Assembly: GCF_009455635.1 (NCBI RefSeq)
Contig: NZ_QPER01000001.1
Span: 806,001-870,000, forward strand
Direction: 5' to 3'
DNA length: 64,000 nucleotides
Source: Paraburkholderia agricolaris
Lineage (GTDB): Bacteria > Pseudomonadota > Gammaproteobacteria > Burkholderiales > Burkholderiaceae
In this document: one piece after another, positions 7,961 through 15,807 of the stretch
How the letters are laid out: each line of letters opens with the position of its first letter
Numbering within the stretch: position 1 is the first letter of the stretch
The notes under the pieces: generated by a model
Databases searched by the model: none
The model's input: only the letters and a program-made list of their open reading frames with translations
What the model was told of the DNA's origin: nothing
Program-made: the position numbers and the translations under genes

Positions 7961-9167
7961 GTCTGAGGCTCAATATCGGGAATACATGTCTCGGGTCGAG
8001 ACACTTGTCATGCTTGATCCGATGCCTAATTCGCCGGAAGGGGCTGAGTTGGAACTCCTATCGCTCTTGGTCGAGGACTATGAGCGCCGAATCTATCCGT
8101 TCGAGAAACCGGACCCCGTTGAGGCGGTGAAATTTCGCATGGTGGAGCAGGGTCTTCGACAGACAGATCTGATCCCCTATTTCGGATCACGCAGCAGGGT
8201 GTCCGAATTCCTATCGCGGCAACGGCCGCTCACGGTCAACATGATTCGAGAACTCTCTGCTGGACTCGGTATTCCGACCGATGTCCTTGTGCAGGACTCA
8301 ACTACCACACCGATTGACAGCATTCAGGCGGAAACTGAGGAGATAGATTGGTCCAGATTTCCTGTAAAGGAGATGCTTACCAGGGGTTGGATAAATGTAG
8401 AACGCCGTCGTGCTGACGCAGCAAAGAGTGCTGAAGTCGTTCGGATTTTTATCGAAAAGTCTTTGGGCGGGGCGAGGCCCGGCGTATTGGCACGTCGGAC
8501 GATCAAGGGTGACGCCTTCACGCCGGAGGCCCTATACGCGCTCACAGCGTGGCAAGCTAGAGTATTGCAAAAAGCGGCGGAGCCAGCGTACTGCGCACGT
8601 GGTCCATTTCATATTGAAAAGCTAACTGAGCCGTTTTTCAAGCAATTGATCGGCCTTAGTCGGGAAGAGGATGGTCCTTTGCGAGCTGTTGAGTTCCTAA
8701 GAGATGCCGGAATAGCGGTGGTGGTGGAAGAACACCTCACAAAAACGAAGCTGGACGGAGCAGCTATGCTCTCTGGATCGGGGTTGCCTGTGATTGGATT
8801 AACGCTTCGATTCGATAGGATAGATAACTTCTGGTTCACTCTATTGCACGAGTGTGCTCACGTTTGGAAGCATTTGAGTCGGCCAGGCGACGTTATCTTG
8901 GATCGACTTGTTGATGCCGAGAGCAATGATGCAATTGAAAAAGAAGCTAACAGAGTTGCTCGAGATTTGTTGATTTCTCGAGCGCACTGGCGGAGCGCGT
9001 CCGTGCGTCAGATGCCGACGAAGGCAGGGATCGTGAATTTTGCTCGGGAGCAAGGAATCCATCCCGCGATTGTGGCCGGGCGTCTGCAAAGAGAGGCTGA
9101 AAACTACGCGATTTTTACAGATTTAACCGGGCAGGGCGCAGTCAGGAAGCTTTTCACTAATCAATAG
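7941..9167 (+). CDS. higA: HigA antitoxin fused to ImmA/IrrE-type metallopeptidase
   Basis: 408-aa fusion. Residues 1-120 match a complete HigA antitoxin: the SEAQYREYMSRVETL start, the PNSPEGAELELLSLLVEDYE block, then a Cro/cI-type helix-turn-helix (about 60-115). The rest matches ImmA/IrrE/COG2856 Zn proteases with HECAH (in LLHECAHVW) and the downstream helix EKEANRVARDLLI that supplies the third ligand. It should bind and neutralise HigB and repress the operon, while the peptidase domain could cleave a partner, possibly the antitoxin part itself. The start at 7941 has AGG 6 nt upstream; an in-frame ATG at 7905 is the alternative. It is followed after 36 bp by a beta-family protein gene. 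Confidence 0.85.
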   Translation: MKPAVVKSEAQYREYMSRVETLVMLDPMPNSPEGAELELLSLLVEDYERRIYPFEKPDPVEAVKFRMVEQGLRQTDLIPYFGSRSRVSEFLSRQRPLTVNMIRELSAGLGIPTDVLVQDSTTTPIDSIQAETEEIDWSRFPVKEMLTRGWINVERRRADAAKSAEVVRIFIEKSLGGARPGVLARRTIKGDAFTPEALYALTAWQARVLQKAAEPAYCARGPFHIEKLTEPFFKQLIGLSREEDGPLRAVEFLRDAGIAVVVEEHLTKTKLDGAAMLSGSGLPVIGLTLRFDRIDNFWFTLLHECAHVWKHLSRPGDVILDRLVDAESNDAIEKEANRVARDLLISRAHWRSASVRQMPTKAGIVNFAREQGIHPAIVAGRLQREAENYAIFTDLTGQGAVRKLFTNQ

Positions 9168-9203
9168 CCTGTCGGTTGATATCGTTGAAATGAGAGGGAA
9201 GCC

Positions 9204-10304
9204 GTGAACTCTAACTTTGCATATTGTCCCGTAATCAAAGGTAAGATCAACGATATCAAGGCGATGGCATACGTCCAGCCAGCTCTTTCGGCGTTCATAA
9301 AGCCGCTTTACGAGCTACCGCCGTTCTTGCCCACTCATAAACCGGAAGAGTTGCTTGCGCGCTTTGCCACACGCTTGTCTAAGCTTTCCGGCACCCGGCC
9401 ATGCTACGTGGATTTCCCTCTTCTCAAGCCTGGTACTCTTGTGGCGAGCGGAGAGCCTGCTCTGGACGCGGGTTTTTCTCTGCTGAACAGTGCGGACGTC
9501 CCCTTTGAGCCTGTCTACGGCTTTGACCGGGATGAAGCGGGATTGGCGACTGCGGTGAAGTGGGCCGTGCGCCGGGGCGGGATGCTCTTGAGGCTGGATC
9601 ACGACGACATAGAGTTTCCTGACGAGACTATCGAGCGGATTTTTGATTTGCGCGGTATGGGACTTGACCTGCGTATGCTGGATATCATGCTAGATCATCG
9701 CTATCTTGGGACGGAAGCCGAGACGTTGGCAGCCGCAAGCGATACACGCGATTTCATTGATGCGTTGATGGGTTTCGTCAATATCCGAAAAATTATTGTT
9801 TCCGGTTCAAGTGCGCCGAAAACCGTATCTGCCATCGAGAAAAACTCATGTGGAACGGTTGATCGAAGCGAGCTTACTCTGTGGGCCAACGTAGTCACTG
9901 AGCAGCTTCCCGTGATGCCCATTTACAGTGACTACGGGGTGATTCATCCGGATTTCAGTGATCTCACGCCTAGCCCTCATATCAACGGCAAAATTCGCTA
10001 CACCCAAGGGTCAAAGCTACACGTTCATCGCGGCCAAAGTTTGCGGCAGGGAGACAAGTACGAGCAATACCGTAGACTTGCGTCGGAAGTCTTGCACAGT
10101 TCGCACTATCAAGGCGGCGCTTTCAGTTATGGGGATCAATACATACATGACTGTGCGACCGGCCATGCGGGAACTGGTAATCCGGGCACATGGGTACTTG
10201 TGGATCAAAATCACCACATCTCTTATGCCGTTCAGCAGATTCAGCGGTTAGTCGCCTTGGCGAGCCAAGGCATCCCTGCTGAGGTTTTGCTGACGCTTGC
10301 TTAA
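9204..10304 (+). CDS. Beta-family protein (T4 beta protein-like)
   Basis: 366-aa protein of the 'beta protein' family named from phage T4 (PF14350 type). Family features visible are the start YCPVIKGKINDIKAM, PLYELPP at about residue 35, a TIM-barrel-like alternation of strands and helices, and C-terminal blocks YSDYGVIHPDF and GTWVLVDQNHHI. Biochemical function is unknown. GTG at 9204 is preceded by GAGGG. It sits directly behind the HigB/HigA-ImmA pair in the same direction and is probably part of the same transcript. Family members often occur in phage-defence neighbourhoods, so a role as target or effector of the cassette is possible. Confidence 0.78.
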   Translation: MNSNFAYCPVIKGKINDIKAMAYVQPALSAFIKPLYELPPFLPTHKPEELLARFATRLSKLSGTRPCYVDFPLLKPGTLVASGEPALDAGFSLLNSADVPFEPVYGFDRDEAGLATAVKWAVRRGGMLLRLDHDDIEFPDETIERIFDLRGMGLDLRMLDIMLDHRYLGTEAETLAAASDTRDFIDALMGFVNIRKIIVSGSSAPKTVSAIEKNSCGTVDRSELTLWANVVTEQLPVMPIYSDYGVIHPDFSDLTPSPHINGKIRYTQGSKLHVHRGQSLRQGDKYEQYRRLASEVLHSSHYQGGAFSYGDQYIHDCATGHAGTGNPGTWVLVDQNHHISYAVQQIQRLVALASQGIPAEVLLTLA

Positions 10305-10375
10305 GGCAGATGGCGTCAAACGTATAGCTTTAGCTTTTTGCCGCGAACGCTGGGGTGAAAACTGGCGTCGCCTTC

Positions 10376-10441
10376 AAACCCGCATGACACGTGGTTTTCA
10401 ATGGTGCCTGCTGGAAAACCACGTCTAAAACCCGCATGAAT
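10376..10441 (+). repeat. Repeats and hairpin next to the tRNA-Gly junction
   Basis: AAACCCGCATGA occurs at 10376-10387 and 10428-10439. Between them a perfect 10-bp inverted repeat (10390-10399 with 10414-10423) encloses a 14-nt loop. The second copy is part of the 12-bp match to 92-103. These are candidate integrase arm-type sites. No gene is seen in 10305-10589. Confidence 0.5.
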
Positions 10442-10464
10442 AGTGGGTTTGCTCAAGCCGTTGC

Positions 10465-10504
10465 AGCTTGGGAAGCTAGGGTATTACCATTATACGACGC
10501 CCGC
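10465..10504 (-). pseudogene. 5' half of tRNA-Gly(CCC), cut by island 1
   Basis: Read on the minus strand from 10504: acceptor strand GCGGGCG, D-arm GTAT...ATAC, anticodon 5' strand CTAGC and loop TTCCCAA (anticodon CCC), then only GCT of the 3' anticodon strand before the match stops. No T-arm (GGTTCGA type) or acceptor 3' strand follows. A possible promoter lies upstream on the same strand (TAGAAT close to the 5' end). The 3' half should lie at the other island end, outside the window. tRNA-Gly(UCC) can normally read GGG codons, so the loss would be tolerable. Confidence 0.75.
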
Positions 10505-10589
10505 AGAGCGCATGATTCTACTCGGGAAGGGGCGGTTAGCGCAAATCACACCACCGCCACCCTTACCCGCAAGGCGCACGGAGCGCCGG

Positions 10590-11153
10590 TCAGATTACGA
10601 AGTAGGTCAACTGAACGGCCGCACGCGTCACCACCATCAGCAGCACCTGCACGATCACGAACAGCAGAATCGGCGAGAGGTCGAGGCCGCCGAGTTGCGG
10701 CACCACACGGCGCAGCGGATTCAGGAACGGTGCGGTCAACTGGTACAGGATCGGCATGGCCGGCGAGCGCGGATTGAGCCAGGACAGCAGCGCCATCAGA
10801 ATCGTCATCCAGATGATCAGATTCAACGCCCACTTGATGACGGTCAGCACGGCAACGATCAGCAGCGTCGGCACCAGCGTGAGCGGATCGGCGCCCGTGA
10901 GCACCACCATCAGCACCACATAGACGATTGCCGCGATCAGCGCCGCGGCGAGGCTCGCCCAGTCGATGTTGCGGGTACTGTGCAGGACGTGCCGCAGGGG
11001 CAGTACGATCCAGTTGGTGACTTGCAGCACGGCGTTCGTGACCGGGTTGTACGGCGGCATGCGCACGACCTGCAGCCATGCGCGCAGCAGCAACGCTGCG
11101 CCGAACAGCGTAAAGACGGTATTGAGCAGAAAACGGGCGATATCGCCAAACAT
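10590..11153 (-). CDS. yggT: YggT family membrane protein
   Basis: 187-aa integral membrane protein with two YGGT repeats. The first covers the N-terminal third (MFGDIARFLLNTVFTLF, then LRAWLQVVRMPPYNPVTNAVLQVT) and the second the C-terminal half (LSWLNPRSPAMPILYQLTAPFLNPLRRVVP). The R-P-YNP / P-NPLRR pattern in each repeat is typical of the family. Four to five hydrophobic segments are visible. The family is poorly understood; in other bacteria it is linked to osmotic tolerance or cell division. It is the first core gene right of island 1. Confidence 0.9.
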   Translation of the reverse strand: MFGDIARFLLNTVFTLFGAALLLRAWLQVVRMPPYNPVTNAVLQVTNWIVLPLRHVLHSTRNIDWASLAAALIAAIVYVVLMVVLTGADPLTLVPTLLIVAVLTVIKWALNLIIWMTILMALLSWLNPRSPAMPILYQLTAPFLNPLRRVVPQLGGLDLSPILLFVIVQVLLMVVTRAAVQLTYFVI

Positions 11154-11370
11154 CTCGTGTCCTTATCCTTCGAATCGCGGCTGTCGATCAACCGCAGGGT
11201 GCCGGCGCTGACCGATCGGTGCGCCGGCATGTTCATTTGGATTACCTGCGCCGTTCCCGCACGAAGGCGCCTATGCGTCCAAATGGGGACGCAGTGGATC
11301 AATTTCCAGACGTTCGCATGAGACTAATCGGCAAACTGTATGCCGACAAGCCACACCCGACCAGGGGACA

Positions 11371-11691
11371 TCACACAGAAATCTTGATTTCGCTAATCAG
11401 AATCGTGCCGTTGCCGCTGTCGGTGTAATTCGGAATGTCGGCAAGCAACTGCTCCGAGGCCGGCTTGAAGACCTTATAGAAGTCGTCCGCGCTCTCGAAC
11501 AGGAAGTGGCCTGCGGCGACATACGGCGGCGGCGTTCCCGGCGGCCCGGCGTTGATGCCGACATCGACCGACCAGCCTTTCAGCGACGGTCCGAACAGTC
11601 TGGCCGCAAGCGGCATATGCGTGACGCAGTAATAGTCCACGTCGAAGTGGCCGTTTTCCCGATACGGATAGAGGATGCTGACCTTGATCAT
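11371..11691 (-). CDS. EthD family protein
   Basis: 106-aa protein of the EthD family (dimeric alpha-beta barrel fold). The start MIKVSILYPY and the FDVDYYCVTHMPLAARL segment match the family pattern of a strand followed by a His-Met-Pro helix. The family name comes from a gene needed for ETBE degradation, but most chromosomal members have no known reaction. I chose the ATG at 11691, where the family starts; the frame is open 22 codons further up. It is followed in the direction of transcription by YggT and preceded by the DUF2520 gene. Confidence 0.8.
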   Translation of the reverse strand: MIKVSILYPYRENGHFDVDYYCVTHMPLAARLFGPSLKGWSVDVGINAGPPGTPPPYVAAGHFLFESADDFYKVFKPASEQLLADIPNYTDSGNGTILISEIKISV

Positions 11692-11768
11692 TGTGCGTTC
11701 TCGTCTGTTGGTCCCGAAGCGCAGCGCAGGCGGATTGCGCGCGGCGCCGGACGTCACATTATCACGGC

Positions 11769-12707
11769 TTACTTGACGCTTGCACCTGCCGCCGCCTGAT
11801 TCAGCGAGCGGTTGAGCGATTCTTCCACCGTCTGGGCAATCGCCTCGATCGCGGCCGGCGGTTTGACGCGGCGTTCGGCCAGTCCAACCGCACGCCGCGT
11901 CAGCAAACCGTAGAGCGCTGCATGGTCGCCGCCGAGGCCTTCGAGCAACGCCAACTGCTTCTCAACAACGCCCGTGTCGCCGCGCGACACAGGGCCGGCG
12001 AGCGCGTTCGGCAGGCCTTTGTCGCGGGCGGTTTCGATGGTGCCGGAGAGCATCGGCAGCAGCGCGCGCAGCGCGTCGTCTTCATCAAAACCCAGCGTGC
12101 GCCATAGCGCGACGCATTCGGCGAGGCTGCACAGCGCGAAGCTGGCGGCGTAGTGCGCGGCGGCGTGGTACAGCATGCGTCCACCCGCCGGAATCGACAG
12201 CGGATGGCAACGCAGAGCGACCGCCAGTGCCGTCAATGCGTCCTTGAGCGCGCCATCGGCCTCGATCGTCACCGAGCAGCCGGCGATCCGGTCGAGGTCG
12301 GCGAGATCGCCGCCAAAGAGGTAGAGTGGGTGAAAGCCACCTATCGAAACACCCTGGTCGCGCGCCGTGGCCAGCAATTCCACCGGCGAGGCGCCGCTGC
12401 AATGCACGAGCGCTTTGCCGTGCGGGGCGCGTGTCGCATCGGCCGTGAACCGCAGTGTGTGCGCTGTCGTACCGATGCTGTCATCCGGAACCGCTAAAAA
12501 GACGATATCGGCGGCATCGACGACCTGTTGAGGGTCGCCGAATGCCGCGCAAGATTCGATTTGACTGGCGAGCCGGCTGGCCGAGGCTGCTGTACGGCTC
12601 GCCACCGCCGTGACGGCGTAGCCGGCGCGTGAAAAGCTCAGCGCGAGACAGCGCGCGAGCCGGCCCGCACCGATGAAGCCGAGGCGCGGCAGAGAGGGCT
12701 GGGACAT
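11769..12707 (-). CDS. Rossmann-fold DUF2520 oxidoreductase-like protein
   Basis: 312-aa protein with an N-terminal NAD(P)-binding Rossmann domain (RLGFIGAGRLARCLA, then VFLAVPDDSI at strand 4) and a C-terminal helical DUF2520 domain. The layout resembles pyrroline-5-carboxylate reductase and ketopantoate-reductase-like enzymes, but the substrate of the DUF2520 group is unknown. GGAG about 9 nt before the ATG at 12707 supports the start. It probably forms a minus-strand unit with EthD and YggT. Confidence 0.85.
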   Translation of the reverse strand: MSQPSLPRLGFIGAGRLARCLALSFSRAGYAVTAVASRTAASASRLASQIESCAAFGDPQQVVDAADIVFLAVPDDSIGTTAHTLRFTADATRAPHGKALVHCSGASPVELLATARDQGVSIGGFHPLYLFGGDLADLDRIAGCSVTIEADGALKDALTALAVALRCHPLSIPAGGRMLYHAAAHYAASFALCSLAECVALWRTLGFDEDDALRALLPMLSGTIETARDKGLPNALAGPVSRGDTGVVEKQLALLEGLGGDHAALYGLLTRRAVGLAERRVKPPAAIEAIAQTVEESLNRSLNQAAAGASVK

Positions 12708-12949
12708 GGTTGCCTGCTCCAGACGGGATGCTTGAACGGGAAAGCAGAAGTATCGCCCATCCATTAAGCAGTGGCTTGTACTGCTGCCGGCATTCCTCTG
12801 ATCAGTGCGCGCGAGATATGGCGCATGCGGTCGGTCATCCGGCCTTGCGCGCCCCGCAGGTCTGAAAACTGCTCACAATTTCTTTCATGAGTTCGTTTGT
12901 AGTTGCTGTTCTGGGTTTTTCGTCTCGCAGTCAGATTCGGGAGGTAACG

Positions 12950-13111
12950 ATGAATATTTTTTCTTACCGAAAGCACTTGCGGTTTTTGACGCACTCGCAG
13001 CGCCGTCGCTGGTGGGACCAGAAGAAGCGCTTGACGCCACGCGTGTGCATCAGCGGCGCGTATGTCCCGCCGAACGTCTCCCGAGAATTCGCCTATGTGA
13101 AAGTAGGCTGA
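12950..13111 (+). CDS. Small basic protein of 53 aa
   Basis: A short gene with a strong ribosome-binding site (GGGAGGT before the ATG) and a strong terminator 25 bp after its stop, which together argue for real expression. The product is rich in Arg, Lys and aromatic residues (FSYRKHLRFL, QRRRWWDQKKR) and has no membrane segment. Function unknown. Confidence 0.6.
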   Translation: MNIFSYRKHLRFLTHSQRRRWWDQKKRLTPRVCISGAYVPPNVSREFAYVKVG

Positions 13112-13135
13112 AGCCACTGTCTGCTCGTAGGTAAG

Positions 13136-13167
13136 AAATGCCCGGCGCTGTTGCGCCGGGCATTTTT
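13136..13167 (+). terminator. Strong rho-independent terminator
   Basis: An 11-bp GC-rich stem (13138-13148 with 13153-13163) with a TGTT loop is followed by TTTT. It ends the 53-aa gene. Confidence 0.85.
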
Positions 13168-13197
13168 CATTTCGGCCGTCAGGATTGAAGCTAATTT

Positions 13198-13212
13198 GTA
13201 ATCAAAGATTAC
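13198..13212. promoter_or_regulatory. Short palindrome GTAATC-AAA-GATTAC
   Basis: A perfect 6-bp inverted repeat with a 3-nt centre lies in the 390-bp gap before the gene at 13499. It has the size of a regulator binding site. Nothing else recognisable is in 13168-13498. Confidence 0.3.
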
Positions 13213-13498
13213 TGACAAATGCGCCCCACAGGCGCTCAGGGGCCGCAAGACCATAGCTTCACATCCGTCAAGGCGCCAGCAAACCCGCTGGCAAACCCTT
13301 AGTTGTCAGTCCGTTCTCAATCCGATGAGCTGTGGGTCCCGGCGGCGCAATGTCGGCGCACGTTCCGGCCTGATGCCGCCGATTGCAATTTGCAACAAAT
13401 GCGCACATCTATGTACAGGCTTTTTCGATACATTGAATTCATAGCATGCAAGGCATGCGAAGTCGGCGACCTTAGTGGGCCGCGCCAGGAGAACAAAA

Positions 13499-13801
13499 GT
13501 GAAAAAGATCGTTCCGTTTGTCGTTGCCGCCGCACTCGGCGTGGGGTTCGCCACTGCTGCCGAAGCGCACGTTTCCGTCGGTATCGGTATTGGTATTCCA
13601 GTCGCACCGGCGTACCCGGTTTATGCCGCGCCGCCGCCAGTCTATTACGCGCCGCCGCCGCCTCCGCCGCCGGTAGTGTATGCGCCGGGTTACTATGCGC
13701 CGCCAGCAGTCGTGGTGGGTGGGTACTACGGCGGTTATCGTCCTTATTATCACCACGGCTATTACCGCGGTTACTACGGCCACGGCTACTATCGCCGCTA
13801 A
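13499..13801 (+). CDS. Secreted Pro/Tyr/Gly-rich protein
   Basis: 100-aa exported protein. A Sec signal peptide covers residues 1-23 (KKIVPFVVAAALGVGF, cleavage near AEAH). The mature part has PXPV-like proline repeats (APPPVYYAPPPPPPPVVYAP) followed by Tyr-Gly-His repeats (YHHGYYRGYYGHGYY). Such proteins are common in Burkholderia and are envelope or surface proteins of unknown role. The GTG at 13499 is chosen because AGGAG precedes it and the signal peptide then starts directly. A small lipoprotein with similar composition is at 43417-43590. Confidence 0.78.
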   Translation: MKKIVPFVVAAALGVGFATAAEAHVSVGIGIGIPVAPAYPVYAAPPPVYYAPPPPPPPVVYAPGYYAPPAVVVGGYYGGYRPYYHHGYYRGYYGHGYYRR

Positions 13802-13829
13802 TCGCTACAGGAACACAGAGTGTGTGTTG

Positions 13830-13869
13830 ACGGCGTAACGCCGGCTTGATCGCCGGGTTACGCCGTTTA
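13830..13869 (+). terminator. Terminator after the Pro/Tyr-rich gene
   Basis: A 15-bp stem with one bulged G (13830-13845 with 13852-13866) and a TTGATC loop is followed by TTATGTTTT. Confidence 0.75.
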
Positions 13870-13948
13870 TGTTTTAGCGCGGCATACCAAAGCATCGGCG
13901 AAGCTGGGAGAATGGCTGTTTAGCCACCGCTTCTGGAGAGTTTTGCCG

Positions 13949-14914
13949 ATGCAAGTGCTTCCCGCCCCCACCTTTGATGACGTACTCGACGCCGCCGCGC
14001 GTCTTGAAGGCGTCGCCCACCGTACCCCCGTTCTGACGTCGAGCACGTTCAATGAACGCACGGGTGCGTCGGTATTCTTCAAGTGCGAAAACTTTCAGCG
14101 CATGGGCGCATTCAAGTTTCGCGGCGCCTACAACGCGATTTCCCATTTCGACGCGGAGCAACGCAAAGCAGGCGTGTTGACGTACTCGTCGGGCAACCAT
14201 GCACAAGCGATCGCGCTATCGGCACGCCTCGCCGGCATTCGCGCGACGATCATCATGCCGCACGACGCGCCCGCTGCCAAAGTCGCGGCGACCAAAGGCT
14301 ATGGCGGCGAAGTGATCAGCTACGACCGCTACACGGAGAATCGCGAAGAGATCGGCCGGCGGCTCGCCGAAGAGCGCGGCATGACGCTGATTCCGCCGTA
14401 CGACCATCCGCACGTAATCGCGGGGCAGGGCACCGCGGTGAAGGAGCTGATCGAAGAAACCGGCCCGCTCGACATGCTGTTCGTTTGCCTTGGCGGCGGT
14501 GGTTTGATTGGCGGCAGCGCATTGTCGGCGGCGGCCTTGAGCCCGGAGTGCACCGTGATCGGCGTCGAGCCCGAAGCGGGCAACGACGGCCAGCAATCGC
14601 TGGCCCGCGGCGAGATCGTGCATATCGCCACGCCGCGCACGATTGCAGATGGCGCCGCCGCCACGCATCTCGGCGACTACACGTTCGCGATCATTCAGAA
14701 GCTGGTCGCACAAATCGAAACGGTCAGCGACGCGCAGTTGATCGAGACCCTGCGATTCTTCGCGCAGCGCATGAAGATCGTGGTCGAGCCGACGGGCTGC
14801 CTCGCGGCTGCTGCCGTGCTCAACGGCATCGTGCCCGTGAAGGGCAAGCGCGTGGGCGTGGTGGTGAGCGGCGGCAACGTCGATCTTGAGAAGCTCGCGC
14901 AGTATCTGGCCTGA
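13949..14914 (+). CDS. Threonine/serine dehydratase family PLP enzyme
   Basis: 321-aa fold-type II PLP enzyme that deaminates L-threonine or a related hydroxy-amino acid to a 2-oxo acid and ammonia. The PLP lysine is in FKFRGA (near residue 56). The substrate loop SSGNHAQA and the phosphate-binding loop GGGGLIGG are present. There is no C-terminal ACT domain, so it is the short, non-allosteric type (catabolic threonine dehydratase, serine racemase or threo-3-hydroxyaspartate ammonia-lyase); sequence reading alone cannot choose. ATG at 13949 is preferred over a TTG six bases upstream. Confidence 0.88.
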   Translation: MQVLPAPTFDDVLDAAARLEGVAHRTPVLTSSTFNERTGASVFFKCENFQRMGAFKFRGAYNAISHFDAEQRKAGVLTYSSGNHAQAIALSARLAGIRATIIMPHDAPAAKVAATKGYGGEVISYDRYTENREEIGRRLAEERGMTLIPPYDHPHVIAGQGTAVKELIEETGPLDMLFVCLGGGGLIGGSALSAAALSPECTVIGVEPEAGNDGQQSLARGEIVHIATPRTIADGAAATHLGDYTFAIIQKLVAQIETVSDAQLIETLRFFAQRMKIVVEPTGCLAAAAVLNGIVPVKGKRVGVVVSGGNVDLEKLAQYLA

Positions 14915-14975
14915 CAGGCTGCCTGATCGTTTTTACGACGCGCAGTGTAAGGCTGTGCAGATTGACATTGATGGA

Positions 14976-15004
14976 AAACGGCTCGCTTAGGCGGGCCGTT
15001 TTTT
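14976..15004. terminator. Bidirectional terminator
   Basis: AAACGGCTCGC pairs with GCGGGCCGTTT around TTAG and is followed by a T-run; AAAA precedes it. It serves the dehydratase gene and, on the other strand, the LysE gene ending at 15005. Confidence 0.8.
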
Positions 15005-15682
15005 CTAGCTTACCGCGTGCGCGGTCTGCACGATCAGATCGCGATAACCGTTCACGATCACGCTATACGAGAAGTACGCGAACAGCAGTGCCGACAACAC
15101 ATGACAAGCGCGCAGCAAACCGGTGCCGGCGCGTTTGCGTCCGTGACTGCCGAGTCCGCAGATAAAGATCGTCCAGCACAAGCCACCCAGGAAGAAGCCG
15201 CCGAGGAATACCGGCGCCGTCGTCGCGCTGGTGGCGCCGGCTTTTGCAATCAACGCGCCGCCCACCGCGGCAAACCACAAAATCGCCGACGGCGACGACA
15301 TCGCCAGCAACATGCCGCGCAAGAAACCCCGCCATGGGGAAAGCGGCGGCGCATTGGCATCTGCCTCTCCGGCAACGGCAGGTGCCGAAGCCGGGAACAA
15401 TGCTTCACGCGCCATCTTCCACGTGAGAAACAGCAGGATCGCCGCGCCGCCGATCCACACCACCCAGCGTACCGATTCGAACTGCAGCAGCGCAGCCATT
15501 CCCGCGAGCGCGAGCGCTGCGTAAACCAGATCGCCGAAACAGGAACCCAGGCCCAGCCAGAAGCCCGGCTTGAAGCCGTGCGACAGCGTCAGCGAAATCA
15601 TCGCGACGTTGACGAGACCGATATCCAGACACAACGACAACGACAGAAAAAAACCATCCGACATCATTGAAAAGGCATGCAT
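15005..15682 (-). CDS. LysE family amino-acid exporter
   Basis: About 225-aa inner-membrane exporter of the LysE/RhtB superfamily. Hydrophobic segments are visible at the N-terminus (FFLSLSLCLDIGLVNVAMI), in LGLGSCFGDLVYAALALAG, in VVWIGGAAILLFLTW, and in the C-terminal half, six in all. The family usually pumps basic or neutral amino acids out of the cell. The substrate cannot be read here, though the convergent threonine-dehydratase-type gene next door fits amino-acid metabolism. The start may be 15682 or the two Met codons 15 and 18 bp inside. Confidence 0.85.
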   Translation of the reverse strand: MHAFSMMSDGFFLSLSLCLDIGLVNVAMISLTLSHGFKPGFWLGLGSCFGDLVYAALALAGMAALLQFESVRWVVWIGGAAILLFLTWKMAREALFPASAPAVAGEADANAPPLSPWRGFLRGMLLAMSSPSAILWFAAVGGALIAKAGATSATTAPVFLGGFFLGGLCWTIFICGLGSHGRKRAGTGLLRACHVLSALLFAYFSYSVIVNGYRDLIVQTAHAVS

Positions 15683-15807
15683 CCGCGCAACTGCTCCATC
15701 AGTTTTGTTATTCAGACTTGTTCGAGCGGGAGCGATCCGGCGGGTCAATGGATCGCTTCGATGCCGACAGAATCAAGGAGCTCAATGGTGTGATTCGAGG
15801 CCTGTTT

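Larger units (their letters stand above)
1..10472. mobile_element. Integrative island 1 (right part only; inserted in tRNA-Gly)
   Basis: The segment holds a tyrosine integrase, a plasmid/phage-type primase-helicase, an Mrr-like nuclease and a HigBA-type cassette, none of them core genes. It ends where a minus-strand tRNA-Gly(CCC) gene is intact only from its 5' end through the anticodon loop (10465-10504). Core chromosomal genes begin right after. The 3' half of the tRNA is not found at the left edge, so the island continues beyond base 1. The exact crossover inside the anticodon arm is inferred to within a few bases. Confidence 0.8.
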
